Origin: Candidatus Gastranaerophilales bacterium
GTDB taxonomy: Bacteria; Cyanobacteriota; Vampirovibrionia; Gastranaerophilales; Gastranaerophilaceae
Assembly (NCBI GenBank): GCA_017475485.1
Contig: JAFVFO010000020.1
Span: 1-63,067, forward strand
Reading direction: 5' to 3'
DNA: 63,067 nucleotides
The notes under the pieces are model-generated. The model was not told where the DNA came from, did not search any database, and was given only the letters and a program-made list of their open reading frames with translations. Below are positions 15,991 to 27,000 of this stretch, one piece after another (positions within the stretch are counted from its first letter, which is position 1; every line of letters starts with the position of its first letter). The translations under genes were made by a program, and so were the position numbers.

Positions 15991-18284
15991 TGCTGAAATT
16001 TACCTGCTATTACGTTGAAATTAACGCTGTTTAATCTCATTTTAATATCTTGAATGCGCGAATTAATTCTTGCTATATTTTCATCTTTTGAATTAGAACC
16101 AAGTGCTTTTTTGGCATTAAAGAAGCTGGTAAGCGCACGCTCATCTTCGCCTCTGTCGTAGTAAAATTCACCTGCTTCAAAATAAACAAGAGCAATTTTA
16201 AATGAATCATTGAGCTTTTTAGCGCTGTCAAGCGCCTGCTTGTAGTATCCTGTAGTATTTTTTGAATCAATGCGCGCATATAATCTTGCAAGTTCTTTTT
16301 GAGAATAATACATATTTTCTAAATCATTATTTTCACTGTCATATAGCAGCGCTAACTTTAGAAACTCGCTTGCTTCCTGATATTTAGATTGCTCCATATA
16401 AATTGAAGCTAAATTTGTTAAAGATATTGAATAGTAAGGATTTTCCGAATGTTCAGAGCTGATTGTGTAGTTTTTCTTGTAATATTTAACCGCATTTTCT
16501 ATATCGCCTGCTTCATCATACAAAATTGCAAGCCTGTAATAACTTTTAGAAGTTAATTCCTTGTTTTGTCCTAAAGATAAAGAAAGAGCATTTTCATAAT
16601 GCTTTGAAGCATTTTCAATATTACCTTGAGCTTCTTCAATTTCTCCGAGCTCAATGCTTGCAATTGCTCTGTATTTATCTGAATATGCTTCGTTAGCTAT
16701 AATTATCCTGAATTCTTCTTTTGCTATATCTGTTTTGTAGAGTTTTTTATTTAACTGTGCAATTAAACATTTTATTTCACATTCGCGTGAATCGCCCGTA
16801 GATATGGCGCAGTTAAGCGCATCTTTAAAATATTTTTGTGCAAATGATGATTCATTTAAGGCATCATAATTTTTTGCAATTAAAATGGATAATTCAATTT
16901 TAAATTCATCATCAAAATCAAGTGCCAATGCTTTTATAAGTTGTTCATTTGCTTCTTTATAGTGATATTTTTTTGATAATTCTCTTGCCTGATTAATTAA
17001 TTCAACAATGGCGCTTCTGTTTTTTTCTTTGTTTTCATCTTTTTTTGTATTTTGCAATATTTTTAAAGAAAAATTTTCTTTTTCCTGCTTTATGATTTTA
17101 TCTTTTCTTTCTTTGATTTTGTTGAATTTTTCAGACAGAGAATTTTTTTCTTTTGCTTTATTGTCTTCAAAATTAAAGCTCGACATTCCGATATAGGAAA
17201 ACGGCTTTTGCGATTGATAATTTACGCTTGGAATTAAATTGCTAAAAAGTTCAATCTCTTTTCTTATGGATTCTCTTGATAGCCTTAAAAGCCTGTCTTT
17301 GGGGCTTTTTGTTAATTCATTTTCATAAATATCGCTTAATTTTCTGTAATAATTAACCTTATCTTGTACGCTTAAACCTTCTTTAATGTAGTCTTTAAAA
17401 TAATCTTTTACATAAATTTCTTTGTCAAATTTGCTTATTAAAAAATTTCTTGATAAATAATCAATGTAGTTAATATTCCCAAGGCTATATTCTTCAATGA
17501 ATTCAGGGCTTACGGGGTGTGAAAGAATTGATAAAATTCTGAAAAATTCGCGATAGGTGCTTGGTGTTAAGGTAATGAATTTTGAAACAATAAAATGTTC
17601 AAAATTATCATCCCTGCGCTCAAATTCATTAATTAAATCAGGGATTGTTATACCTGTATTTGTGCAGTATTTAATGCTCATATTAAGGTATAATTCAAGC
17701 CCTTGGGTAATATAATAAAAACTTTCTTTTATATTTTCATCAAGAGGCTGAGTCAGAATTGTTAATTTAGATTTGAATTCTTCTTTTGAAATTTGTTCTA
17801 ATTTAAAAGACTGCATTCTTACGTTGTGGAATGTACTATTCTCGTTTCTTGAAACAATAATTATTTTTACATTGGAAAATCTTGCCAAATGGGATAAAAA
17901 ATCTGCAATTTCCGAATTTTTTTCAACTTTTTCAAAGTTTTCTACAATGATAATACAGTCGTTTTCAATAGTTTTAAAATAATGGCTTACTTTTTCCTTA
18001 AAATCTCCGGTTGTAAACTTTTTTAAAGATAATTTTCCCGCTAAAGAGAAGTCTTTTAATTCATCATAAAAATTCAACAAAAAATCATCAATAACGGAAT
18101 TTTCAAAGCAAAAGTGTCTGAATATAAGGTTTTCCTCGTTAAGCTCGGGTATAATTTTTTCAATTGTTTCACTTTTAGATGACCCCTTTGGCCCTGATAA
18201 GAAAAATAAGTCATAGGGGGATGTGGTAAAATTTATAATTTCGTTTATAATAGAGTTATTAAATTGAAAAAAGCCCTGATTCAT
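15987..18284 (-). CDS. P-loop ATPase with C-terminal TPR array (STAND-like)
   Basis: The 765-residue protein has an N-terminal NTPase: Walker A GPKGSSKSE at about residue 30, a Walker B-like CIIIVENFE at about 130, and VKIIIVSRNE at about 140 where STAND ATPases carry their sensor. A helical middle region (about 200-350) and a charged linker follow. The C-terminal half is a TPR array (for example YYRLAILYDEAGDIENAVKY and SLTNLASIYMEQSKYQEASE). This ordering is typical of signal-transducing STAND proteins, in which the repeats sense a ligand. No effector domain is visible. The start is set at the second in-frame Met (18284), which has a promoter 7 nt upstream. It forms an operon with rsmG. Confidence 0.78.
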   Translation of the reverse strand: MNQGFFQFNNSIINEIINFTTSPYDLFFLSGPKGSSKSETIEKIIPELNEENLIFRHFCFENSVIDDFLLNFYDELKDFSLAGKLSLKKFTTGDFKEKVSHYFKTIENDCIIIVENFEKVEKNSEIADFLSHLARFSNVKIIIVSRNENSTFHNVRMQSFKLEQISKEEFKSKLTILTQPLDENIKESFYYITQGLELYLNMSIKYCTNTGITIPDLINEFERRDDNFEHFIVSKFITLTPSTYREFFRILSILSHPVSPEFIEEYSLGNINYIDYLSRNFLISKFDKEIYVKDYFKDYIKEGLSVQDKVNYYRKLSDIYENELTKSPKDRLLRLSRESIRKEIELFSNLIPSVNYQSQKPFSYIGMSSFNFEDNKAKEKNSLSEKFNKIKERKDKIIKQEKENFSLKILQNTKKDENKEKNRSAIVELINQARELSKKYHYKEANEQLIKALALDFDDEFKIELSILIAKNYDALNESSFAQKYFKDALNCAISTGDSRECEIKCLIAQLNKKLYKTDIAKEEFRIIIANEAYSDKYRAIASIELGEIEEAQGNIENASKHYENALSLSLGQNKELTSKSYYRLAILYDEAGDIENAVKYYKKNYTISSEHSENPYYSISLTNLASIYMEQSKYQEASEFLKLALLYDSENNDLENMYYSQKELARLYARIDSKNTTGYYKQALDSAKKLNDSFKIALVYFEAGEFYYDRGEDERALTSFFNAKKALGSNSKDENIARINSRIQDIKMRLNSVNFNVIAGKFQQ

Positions 18285-18291
18285 AATACTT

Positions 18292-18320
18292 ATTTTATAA
18301 ATTAAGCCAAGTATTTGCAA
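18292..18320 (-). promoter_or_regulatory. Leaderless-type promoter of the P-loop/TPR gene
   Basis: TTGCAA (18315-18320), 17 nt, TAAAAT (18292-18297), AAGTATT, then ATG at 18284, all on the minus strand. Transcription would begin at or 1 nt before the ATG. Confidence 0.6.
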
Positions 18321-18500
18321 TAGGACAAATATTCGATTGATGTGTTGTTTAAGAAATAATATAGAGGCGCAAAAGCAGAATGGGTGTACATTTTACGCTA
18401 ATTATTATTTGTTAACATTTGTAAAAAACAGATAAAACAAAGAGCAAAATTTGTAATTTATAGTTTTTTATATACATGTGTTAGTTGTTTTGGAGCAATA

Positions 18501-19505
18501 ATGCCACAGGTTAATAGTGTAAATCTTGAAAGTATTCCTAAAAATACTTACGTTGTATCGAAGGAAGAAAAGAAAGAAAAATACTATAAGAATGAGCCCC
18601 ACATCCATAAACAAGGGCCTCTTACGGGGTTAAAGGCGGGAGCACACAAGTTTACCAATGATTTTCTTACTTATTTTCCAAAGGGATTTCAAGGGTCTAA
18701 AAATAGCGATTTCTATGAATTTTTATCATTAGGTATGGTTCCTTATGCGCTTGGAAGCATTGTTATGGTGCTTTTGTACGGTGTTAGTAATAAGCAATTG
18801 AGACTTGGCGACAAACCTCAAGCTATTATGAACATCAAAAACGTAGCGGCAGGAACTGCCCTATATGCGCTTGGCAGGTGGGTAACTCCAAAACTTTCAC
18901 ACACCATGCTCCATATTACAACCGGTATTCCTCTTGATTTGAAATATATCAACAAAGTAAACGAGCTTCCTGAACCCGGTCAGGAAAAGGGCCTTGTGAG
19001 AACGCAATACCCCGGAGTTTACGATTCCGTTCAATTCTACCGTTCGGATTTATTATCAAAAGACGCTGATTTGAACCATGGAAGCATTTATTATCATGAT
19101 GATAAAATTGCCAAAAAAGCAGGCTTTAAAGACGCGCATGACGCTTCAACAAATCAAATTGCAGGCCCGAAAATAAGAGGGGTAAAAGCAAGAGCTACAG
19201 CACTTGAAAACTTTGCAAAGTATATAACTGCAGGTACAGGTGTTGCAATGGGCTTCCAAAAGGCATTTTCCGAAATGAAAATGAATGAGCCAAAAACTTG
19301 GCTTAATACAATCAAAGAAGCATTTTTACAATTGTGGAACGGTACAGACAGAAATGCAATTACTAAAAATGCAGGTAAAGCAATGCTTATCTTAAGCGGT
19401 ATCGGAATAACTTTAAGCTGGCTTATTCCTACAATAGGATTTAAGAGAAATCCTGACACCATGAAGTCAACAGTTGACACCCAGAAAGATTACGAGGTGT
19501 GCTAA
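18501..19505 (+). CDS. Unrecognised membrane protein, first gene of the GH13 block
   Basis: I do not recognise this 334-residue protein. It begins MPQVNSVNLESIPK, very like the first residues of the GH13 protein two genes on (MPNVQSVNITVSPLL). Hydrophobic segments lie at about 72-96, 112-130, 238-255 and 293-312, so it probably spans the membrane two to four times. There is no signal peptide. The middle carries HGSIYYHDDKIAKKAGF and related polar stretches. GGAG serves as ribosome site. Its TAA overlaps the ATG of the next gene by one base, indicating strict coupling. It is likely a lineage-specific partner of the following genes. Confidence 0.75.
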   Translation: MPQVNSVNLESIPKNTYVVSKEEKKEKYYKNEPHIHKQGPLTGLKAGAHKFTNDFLTYFPKGFQGSKNSDFYEFLSLGMVPYALGSIVMVLLYGVSNKQLRLGDKPQAIMNIKNVAAGTALYALGRWVTPKLSHTMLHITTGIPLDLKYINKVNELPEPGQEKGLVRTQYPGVYDSVQFYRSDLLSKDADLNHGSIYYHDDKIAKKAGFKDAHDASTNQIAGPKIRGVKARATALENFAKYITAGTGVAMGFQKAFSEMKMNEPKTWLNTIKEAFLQLWNGTDRNAITKNAGKAMLILSGIGITLSWLIPTIGFKRNPDTMKSTVDTQKDYEVC

Positions 19506-22072
19506 TGACAAGAATAAGTCCTTTATTGCAAAATCAAATACAAGAACATAAAACAAGAAACTTAGAGCATGAAAAAATCTATGAAGATTTAAGACGTCAT
19601 GCCAATGATGTTCATCCTAATGCTCCTAAAGCAAGATTAATCAATGAAACATTATCTCAAAGTGTTGTTTCGTATTTTAAAGATACAAAACAAGACTTTG
19701 TAAACCTGAAAGATACTGTTAAAACAGGTAAAATGAGCGATAACAGCCTGGGAAGATTGAATGACTTAGGAATGAAAATAGGCGGTCTTTTAATTGCTTC
19801 TTTTCTTGCAATTCATTCAAAAAGCGCCAATGAATCCGCAATGCGTTTTGTTGGTACAGGTGCATTTTTCGCTTCAATGAAATTATGGCCAAAAATTTTC
19901 ATCAATCTTCCCGCTAAGTTAATCCATGGGGTTGATCCCGGCCAAAGATATATTTCCGCTCAAGGCGATAAAAAAGATTTCTATCTTGATAATCAATTCT
20001 TGCCTTGGGATATAACAGATATTAAAGATGAAAAAGAACAAAGACGCCACCAGAAAGTTACACTGCAAAACAGAACCCTTTGGATGGCAACTGCAGGTGC
20101 AGGCGTTCCTATTATGACGGCATTAATGTCTAACAGGTTAGAACCCGTTGTTGCAAGAACTATTGCACTTAATGCGGCACATAATGTAAATCATCATTCA
20201 AAAACAAAAGAAGGTCTGAAAGAATATGTTCAAGCTGCTCCTTCAATATTAAGAAACGAAGCTGAAATTCAAGCATTGTGCGAAGAATACGCACATGACC
20301 CGTTGAATCCGGAATTTGCGAAAAAACTTTCAAAATTAATGAAAATTCACGAATTCAAATTCAAAGATCCTGATTGGTCAAAAACCATTAACGCATTTTC
20401 TGTAAATGATTTCCAAAATTCTTTAGCGGAATTATGGAAAGAACAAGCACAGGTTACTTGTTCAACAGAAGCATTGGCACAACGTTTAAGAGAACTTACA
20501 ACTTCTCTTCCTCAAAATGCAATGGATATGTTTGATTATTTCGGCGAATTAAAAGAAGTGGCTTCTAATAATGTTGTTCGCTTGCTATCCGATAAAGATA
20601 TTCAAGATATAATTTCTGCAATTCCCGGTAATGAAAAGGGCACAGTCACATTCTCATATAGAGATTTAGAAAAATTAATCAGAGGTATAAGGTTACAAGA
20701 ATCTTTATTGGAATACCAAGAAAGGGCAAAAACAACACCTAAACTATTCAGCAAACCTTTCGCTTCTTATAATCTTGATTTAAGCAACGGTAATCTTTTA
20801 AATCTTGAACAGCAATTTAAAGACGCTCATATAATGATTGCAAAAGATGCCAATAAACAAAAAGTTGAATATGAACCTTTGTTAGACGGCACAAGACTTG
20901 CTAAAAGAGGTATAGATTCCGGTAATCAATCAGTTCAAAATTGGTTAAAGAGTTTTGAATGGAACGACAGAAGTTTCTTTAGCGTAATACAAGCATATAA
21001 CAGAGATGTAATTGCTCCTGTCAGAGGCAGAGTTTTAAGATACTTAAAACTTTCAAATCCTGTAGTCGGTTCTACGGCTGATTCTGTTTATACAAACGCT
21101 TATTCAAGAACAATGAAAAACTTGTTTAATAAATTAGGCTACGGAATTGATTCTAACCACAAACATTTACAACAGGTAATGGATTTCTTCAAAATCCATA
21201 TCTTACATCAAAATGATAAAATCGTAAAAGCAAGACCCGGCGCATGTGTAAAAGATATCGTTGAACAAGATAAATCGGTTTGCGCACAAAGCCTTGTTAA
21301 CTTCTTTAAATCTTTAGTTAAAGATGTTGAATTTGGCAGTGTAGAATATAATCATATTATTGAAGATTTAACTCAAAGCCAATTAACATATTCTGAATTA
21401 AGAGCTGCAGATGTTGTAGCAAACAGAGAAAATATCTCGTTTATAGAAAAACGCGGTATTCATCCTACTCTTGATAAAGCTGTTTTAGGAAACGGAAGCG
21501 GTTCAATGGCTAACATTCTTGCAAATTATGCTTCCGAACAAAAAACAAATATCAATGCTATTATTTCAAGATTAGCTGTTTGTACAAACTTTGAATCAAG
21601 ATTAAAAGAAGGTTTAATCAAAATTGATAACGTAGATTTAAAAGAACTTCCCGAATTATTAGCGGTTGCAAGATCTTTAATATATGAAGGATGTGTTTCT
21701 CAAACAGTTATCAATAATTCGGCAGGCACTTTAAATACTTCAAATTATATGAAGGTTGCTGAAGCTATTTATTCTAAAGAAGCCTTTGAAAATGAGCCTG
21801 TATTTGTTAAACAAAGTGTTGCAAAAGTACTTGAATACATAAGAAAAAATTCAGACTTCCAAGCCAATGATAAATATCTTGCAAACGGTGATTTAGTCGG
21901 CCTTGTAAAAGATTATGCAACTAAATTATATCCGGGCTTAAAATGGATGAAAAAAGTCGGAATTGTGGCAATTATTTTGGCTGCCGGTACTTTATTAATA
22001 CAGCCCTTCTTTGGAAATATCAAAAAAGAATTTTCAAAAGAAGACGCTAAAGGAAAAGGAGGTGCTAACTAA
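19505..22072 (+). CDS. Unrecognised large membrane-associated protein
   Basis: The 855-residue product has no family I can name. It begins MTRISPLLQNQI, sharing the SPLL tag with the next gene. Hydrophobic segments at about 88-108 (GLLIASFLAIHS), 185-205 (MATAGAGVPIMTALM) and at the C-terminus about 825-843 (VGIVAIILAAGTLLIQPFFG) suggest a membrane protein with a soluble, mostly helical domain of some 600 residues between the last two. The ATG at 19505 overlaps the previous stop (TAATG); an upstream GTG is possible but sits on GAGGTG, the ribosome site. Its own stop overlaps the next ATG in the same way. Confidence 0.78.
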   Translation: MTRISPLLQNQIQEHKTRNLEHEKIYEDLRRHANDVHPNAPKARLINETLSQSVVSYFKDTKQDFVNLKDTVKTGKMSDNSLGRLNDLGMKIGGLLIASFLAIHSKSANESAMRFVGTGAFFASMKLWPKIFINLPAKLIHGVDPGQRYISAQGDKKDFYLDNQFLPWDITDIKDEKEQRRHQKVTLQNRTLWMATAGAGVPIMTALMSNRLEPVVARTIALNAAHNVNHHSKTKEGLKEYVQAAPSILRNEAEIQALCEEYAHDPLNPEFAKKLSKLMKIHEFKFKDPDWSKTINAFSVNDFQNSLAELWKEQAQVTCSTEALAQRLRELTTSLPQNAMDMFDYFGELKEVASNNVVRLLSDKDIQDIISAIPGNEKGTVTFSYRDLEKLIRGIRLQESLLEYQERAKTTPKLFSKPFASYNLDLSNGNLLNLEQQFKDAHIMIAKDANKQKVEYEPLLDGTRLAKRGIDSGNQSVQNWLKSFEWNDRSFFSVIQAYNRDVIAPVRGRVLRYLKLSNPVVGSTADSVYTNAYSRTMKNLFNKLGYGIDSNHKHLQQVMDFFKIHILHQNDKIVKARPGACVKDIVEQDKSVCAQSLVNFFKSLVKDVEFGSVEYNHIIEDLTQSQLTYSELRAADVVANRENISFIEKRGIHPTLDKAVLGNGSGSMANILANYASEQKTNINAIISRLAVCTNFESRLKEGLIKIDNVDLKELPELLAVARSLIYEGCVSQTVINNSAGTLNTSNYMKVAEAIYSKEAFENEPVFVKQSVAKVLEYIRKNSDFQANDKYLANGDLVGLVKDYATKLYPGLKWMKKVGIVAIILAAGTLLIQPFFGNIKKEFSKEDAKGKGGAN

Positions 22073-23967
22073 TGCCTAATGTTCAATCGGTCAATATAAC
22101 CGTTAGTCCTCTTTTAGCAAAAACACTTAATATTAAAGCAGATAACAATACAAAAACAAATACTGTTGAACCCCAAACAACTACTGTTGTAGGTTGGAGT
22201 CCTCTTTTAGTTAAAAGCATTCTTGCTCAAAATAAGCAAATTTTGCCTGCAAACGGCATAGTTAATGTTAATACGCCTGCCTCAAACAGAGTTCAAGGCT
22301 ATCATAACGATTTAAAAGATATGCTGACGCATAATAAGGCAAATATTTTAGCTGTTATTCCAAGAATTATGAACGCGCAGGATAAAGACGGAAATGAACT
22401 TATCCAAGGGGATGAAGTATCCGGTAATTTTGTTAATGCGGTAGCACGTCTTGATGAAATTAAAGATTTAGGCTTTAACTGTCAGCATGTTCTTCCTATT
22501 CATCCGCCGGGAAAAATACATGCTATGGGTACGGCAGGTTCTTTATATGCGCCTTTAGATTTTCTTACGCTTGACCCTGAGTTAGTTGATGAAAATCCGC
22601 CTTATGAAGCAAGAAAAAGAATTGAAGAATTATATGAACAAAAAACGGGTAAAAAACTTCTGAAAATGGATAAAAATGACCCCGAAGTTGCTTTTGCTCA
22701 GTGTAAATATTATGTTGATGAATGCCACAAACGCGGGATTAAGCTAATGCTTGATTTACCTTCCTGTGCTTCTGTTGATTTTGCACGCATGCACCCTGAA
22801 ATGATGGCTGTAGGTGCGGACGGCAGGGAAAAAGTTCCGCAAGGCTGGCAGGATATCAGAATGCTAAGACCTTTTGAAAATGAAAAAACAAGAGAACTAA
22901 ATAAATCCGTACTTGATTTACATAAAAAATATGTAGATATGGCAATAGACCTCGGTTTTGACGGTATCAGGGCAGACGTAGGCAGGGCAAAACCTGTTGA
23001 ATTTTGGAATGTAATAATTAATTATTCACATGCCAAAGACCCGCAATTTGCTTGGCTTGCAGAAACATACACCCATGAAGACGCTTCTCCGCAGTTGAAT
23101 ATGCCTTATGACAGACCTCAAGAGCTTTTAGAAGTAGGTTTTGATTCATATTACGGTCAATACCACATATATAACGATTGGACAACCGCTCAGCAGTTAT
23201 ATGATTATGTAAAAGAAAATATTGATATGAATAATGAAATCAAATCTCCAAAATCATTAATAGGTTCTTTTGCAACACATGATGATGTTTCTCCTATGTT
23301 ATATGGCGGTGCGCCTTGGGTAATGTACACAACGGTTTTACAAACAATGCTTCCGCAAGTAAATCCGTATATGACAGACGGTGTTCAAACAGGCGATTTC
23401 TATATCTTCCCTTATGACCATGCACTTGTCAGAGATTCCGAAACGGATAACCACGAATGTACGGTTCATACCGGCCGTATGGATATATTCAACAAATCAA
23501 GAAAACCCGGCGGAAGTTTCCCGCAGATAGCAGAAGTTGTAAAATCAGCATTCTCATTAAGAAATAACAATTACAACGAAGTCAACAAAGATACTCCATA
23601 TAAATTGCAAATGACAAATCCGCAGGATGTATTAACAAAAGGCTCATTTATTATATTGCCGACAAACAACCCCGAAATTGTTGCATTTGCAAGACATAAA
23701 GACGGTAAAACACTTCTATTTATCGGTAATAGAAACGTAAATAAAGCTGTTGGCGGTACTATTGAAATCCCCGGTTTAAAAGATAGCCAGAAATTCCACA
23801 ATTTAATACCTGCTTACGGCGAAGAATGTAAATTCCAAAATAATCAAAACGGCTCAATCAATGTAGAACTCGGAAAATCCAGAGCATGCGTGTTTGAAAT
23901 TGATGATGCCAATATTGAAAGATTATCTAACTCTCAAAATGTTCTTCAACAACACTATCTTAACTAA
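22072..23967 (+). CDS. Divergent GH13 (alpha-amylase clan) enzyme
   Basis: The 631-residue protein has the GH13 (beta/alpha)8 barrel. Region II is GFDGIRADVGRAKP (nucleophile Asp), region III FAWLAETYTHED (acid/base Glu) and region IV FATHDDVSP (third Asp), so the catalytic triad is present. Region I reads IKLMLDLPSCAS, lacking the usual Asn-His, and region IV has THDD instead of NHD. It has no signal peptide. Residues 12-16 and 43-47 carry two copies of an SPLL motif before the barrel. Substrate cannot be read; alpha-glucan hydrolysis or transfer is likely. It is coupled to the preceding gene by a one-base overlap. Confidence 0.85.
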   Translation: MPNVQSVNITVSPLLAKTLNIKADNNTKTNTVEPQTTTVVGWSPLLVKSILAQNKQILPANGIVNVNTPASNRVQGYHNDLKDMLTHNKANILAVIPRIMNAQDKDGNELIQGDEVSGNFVNAVARLDEIKDLGFNCQHVLPIHPPGKIHAMGTAGSLYAPLDFLTLDPELVDENPPYEARKRIEELYEQKTGKKLLKMDKNDPEVAFAQCKYYVDECHKRGIKLMLDLPSCASVDFARMHPEMMAVGADGREKVPQGWQDIRMLRPFENEKTRELNKSVLDLHKKYVDMAIDLGFDGIRADVGRAKPVEFWNVIINYSHAKDPQFAWLAETYTHEDASPQLNMPYDRPQELLEVGFDSYYGQYHIYNDWTTAQQLYDYVKENIDMNNEIKSPKSLIGSFATHDDVSPMLYGGAPWVMYTTVLQTMLPQVNPYMTDGVQTGDFYIFPYDHALVRDSETDNHECTVHTGRMDIFNKSRKPGGSFPQIAEVVKSAFSLRNNNYNEVNKDTPYKLQMTNPQDVLTKGSFIILPTNNPEIVAFARHKDGKTLLFIGNRNVNKAVGGTIEIPGLKDSQKFHNLIPAYGEECKFQNNQNGSINVELGKSRACVFEIDDANIERLSNSQNVLQQHYLN

Positions 23968-24015
23968 AAGTTATTGAAGAAAAAATGAGGGAAATTAAAC
24001 AGTAAGGAAAAAGCT

Positions 24016-27000
24016 ATGGATTTATCATTTAATAAAGTAAAAGATGTGCAACATGTTAAAAATCAGCCCGCATTCAAAGGTGTAAAGGGTGAATTTAACA
24101 TGAATAATAATCCGGTGTTTAAGTTTAACCCTCCGCCGTTCGATAAGGAAAACGAAAAAGTTACACTGGAATTTGTACTTCTTGATTACAATGAAGATAA
24201 AAATCAAATGGAAGAACCCTTTAAACAAAGTGTTACTTCTAAAGATTTTGACGGTGATAAACCTTTAAGGATTTCTCAAGAATATTTAAAAAAAGTTAAT
24301 GCAAAAGGTTTTGCATATAGATATAAAATTTCCAAAAAAGATAAACCGGAAGATGTAAGGTACTTTTTAGACAGTTTTGCAAAAATCAAAACCCGTGATA
24401 CTCAGGAAAAATTTAACCTTGTAAGACTTGGCGACGGTTATCAAATTGATCCTAAAATGGGTGCTATGCGCCACAGCTTCTTAGATTCAGACGCAATTTT
24501 AGATGCTACCGGTAAATTAAATACAACAGATAAGCATAAAACAAGAAACCACTTTAACAAATTAGGCGGTTCCACCAAGGGTTTAATAGAATTATTAAAA
24601 ACAGGCGAATTAGACCCATACAGATACATTATTTCAACTCCGGATATAGGAAATGACCCGACATCAAGCCATAGATATTGGCCTAATAACCTTTATCAAA
24701 CCGCAAATATGCAAGATTTCAAAGATTTGAACTATGAATTATTTATTCGCGGTAAAGGCTATGTTGCAGACGGTGCATTTACCGACCAATCATTGCAATC
24801 GCCAATGTTTCAGCATGTTTTAAAATGGGGCAAAAAATCTCCGTTCTATCACATGTTCAAAACTGACGGTTCAAACCAAATTATGCTCGGTATTTTGCCG
24901 AATGATATTAAAGAAAACGAAGACAGCGCATACAACCACATAGGTGTAAGGCTTGTAAATAATCCGAACAGTGCTGAGTATGATAAAACAAAACCGATTT
25001 TATTACAATTTTATGATGACAGATTGTCCTCAATTGAACAAAGAAATGATACAACGCGTTTAATTGACGCTTATGACAGTCTTCCTGAAGATATATTTGA
25101 AATTACTCATAATGATGATTCCGTATATCCTTTCTATTTTGAAATGGATCCCGTGTCATTGCCTGATGTTAAGGAAAAATTAGCATTATTTAAAGATAAA
25201 AACGCTATTTTATTAAGTGAAATAAACGAAATTATGGGAAAATCCAAATTCCTTGATTTCGGCCCGTTTGCAGTGGCAGAAGACAGACACCATGCCGCAA
25301 ATGCAACCTTCTGGGACGGCAATCGCGATATCGTTAAATTTAATCTTTCAAATCCTAAAGATTTTGTTGACGGCGAAATGAGCGATAAAAACAGAGAAGG
25401 CATGGAAAATGCAAGAAACTATCTGTACGGTGTTGCGCGTTTCCATACAGAAGCAATTGAAAGCGACTTGTTGTTAAGAAGTACAAAATTAACCAAGCCG
25501 GAAAGAATAAAAGTAGCAAAAGCAAACGGTGTAGAAGATATTAATTCAATACTGTTTACTAAAAATCAATCTCACTTCCCGATTTTAGAAAGAAACAAAA
25601 AAGCGGGCGAATATATTTCGGAATTTCCGTTGCAATCATTGGAAACAAGTCCTGAATTAAGTGCAATTTTTGCAGAACCTCAATTTAATAAGGAATTTTT
25701 GGAAGAAGAAGAATTTTTTGAACGTTATTCAATTGAAAAAGACGGTTCATTCAGAAAAATTCATCCCGAAGATTATTTCAATGAAGACAAATTCCAAAAT
25801 AATAATGCTTATGCTCAAATGTTTAAACTTGTTGAAGGTACAATCAACAATGTATTGACAACAATACCCGAAAAAAATCAAGACGGGCATGGAAGCTATA
25901 AAAAATATGTTGTTAAGGTTTTTGCAAATGAAATAATAAGATATATAATTGCATCTTCTCTAAACCCTAACTGTGTTAATGAAAAAGGGGAAGTTGACCT
26001 TGAGGAATTAAAGAAAGTTACCTTAAAATCTTTAGCACCTAATGCAAAATCTCCGGAAGATGAGCGCAAACAGGTTATAAATAAAATTAAAGCAGGCATG
26101 AAAAATGTCGATATGCGCCCTATTGAAGCAAAACTTGTTAATGAATTACATAATGTTTCACTGTCAAGTTTTAAAGACGCTGAAACCTTGCTATTGCAAT
26201 GTAATGCAGGTTTAAACTGGAGATTTGACGCAGCTAAAGATATAGGCGACTTAGATTCTGTTCGTGCAGGTTCAAAAGATTTTAAAGATATATGGGACGG
26301 CCCCGAAGGAGTCAGCACCTTCTGGCATGATTTCATTAAAACGGTTAAAGAATATAATCCTTCTTCATATATTATTGCAGAACTTACTGACTTATGGAGT
26401 TTTTATAGCGGTGATAATGAAGAAGTACAGCTTGCATTTGATAAAAACGGTATAAATCCTTCCGTAAAAGAAGCTAATTTCCTTATTGATATCGGTGCTA
26501 CAACTAATTCTAACTACGGACAGTATTTTAATAAATTATCTTGCTTTTTAGGGGTAAATCCTGAAAAGGCTTATGACGGAATGAATGACCCTGTAGGACG
26601 TGCGGGCAATTTAGGCCAATTAAGAGGCGCTGTCAATGAATTTATCGGTTCATCACAGCCTTCAAGTGCTTTATTAACTCACATGTTCTTTGATAACCAT
26701 GATAAGCCGAGATTACTTCACTGCCTGCCTTTGAATATGCAGTTATTCTTGTGTGATACGGATAATAAATCTAAAAATTTATCCGATTATATTAAAAAAT
26801 TACCTCAAAATGAGCAGACAGCATTTATCGAAAGAACAAAAAATTTAACAAACAGAGAAGATTTCACCCAGATAAATCCAATGGCTTTGGCTGTAGGCTT
26901 TATGTTTGAAGATGAAATTGATAAAACAAATGCCTCTGAAGAAGATAAAGCAAAATTAAAACAAGCACTCAGAGAGCTTGTCAACGGTCAAAAAACATCA

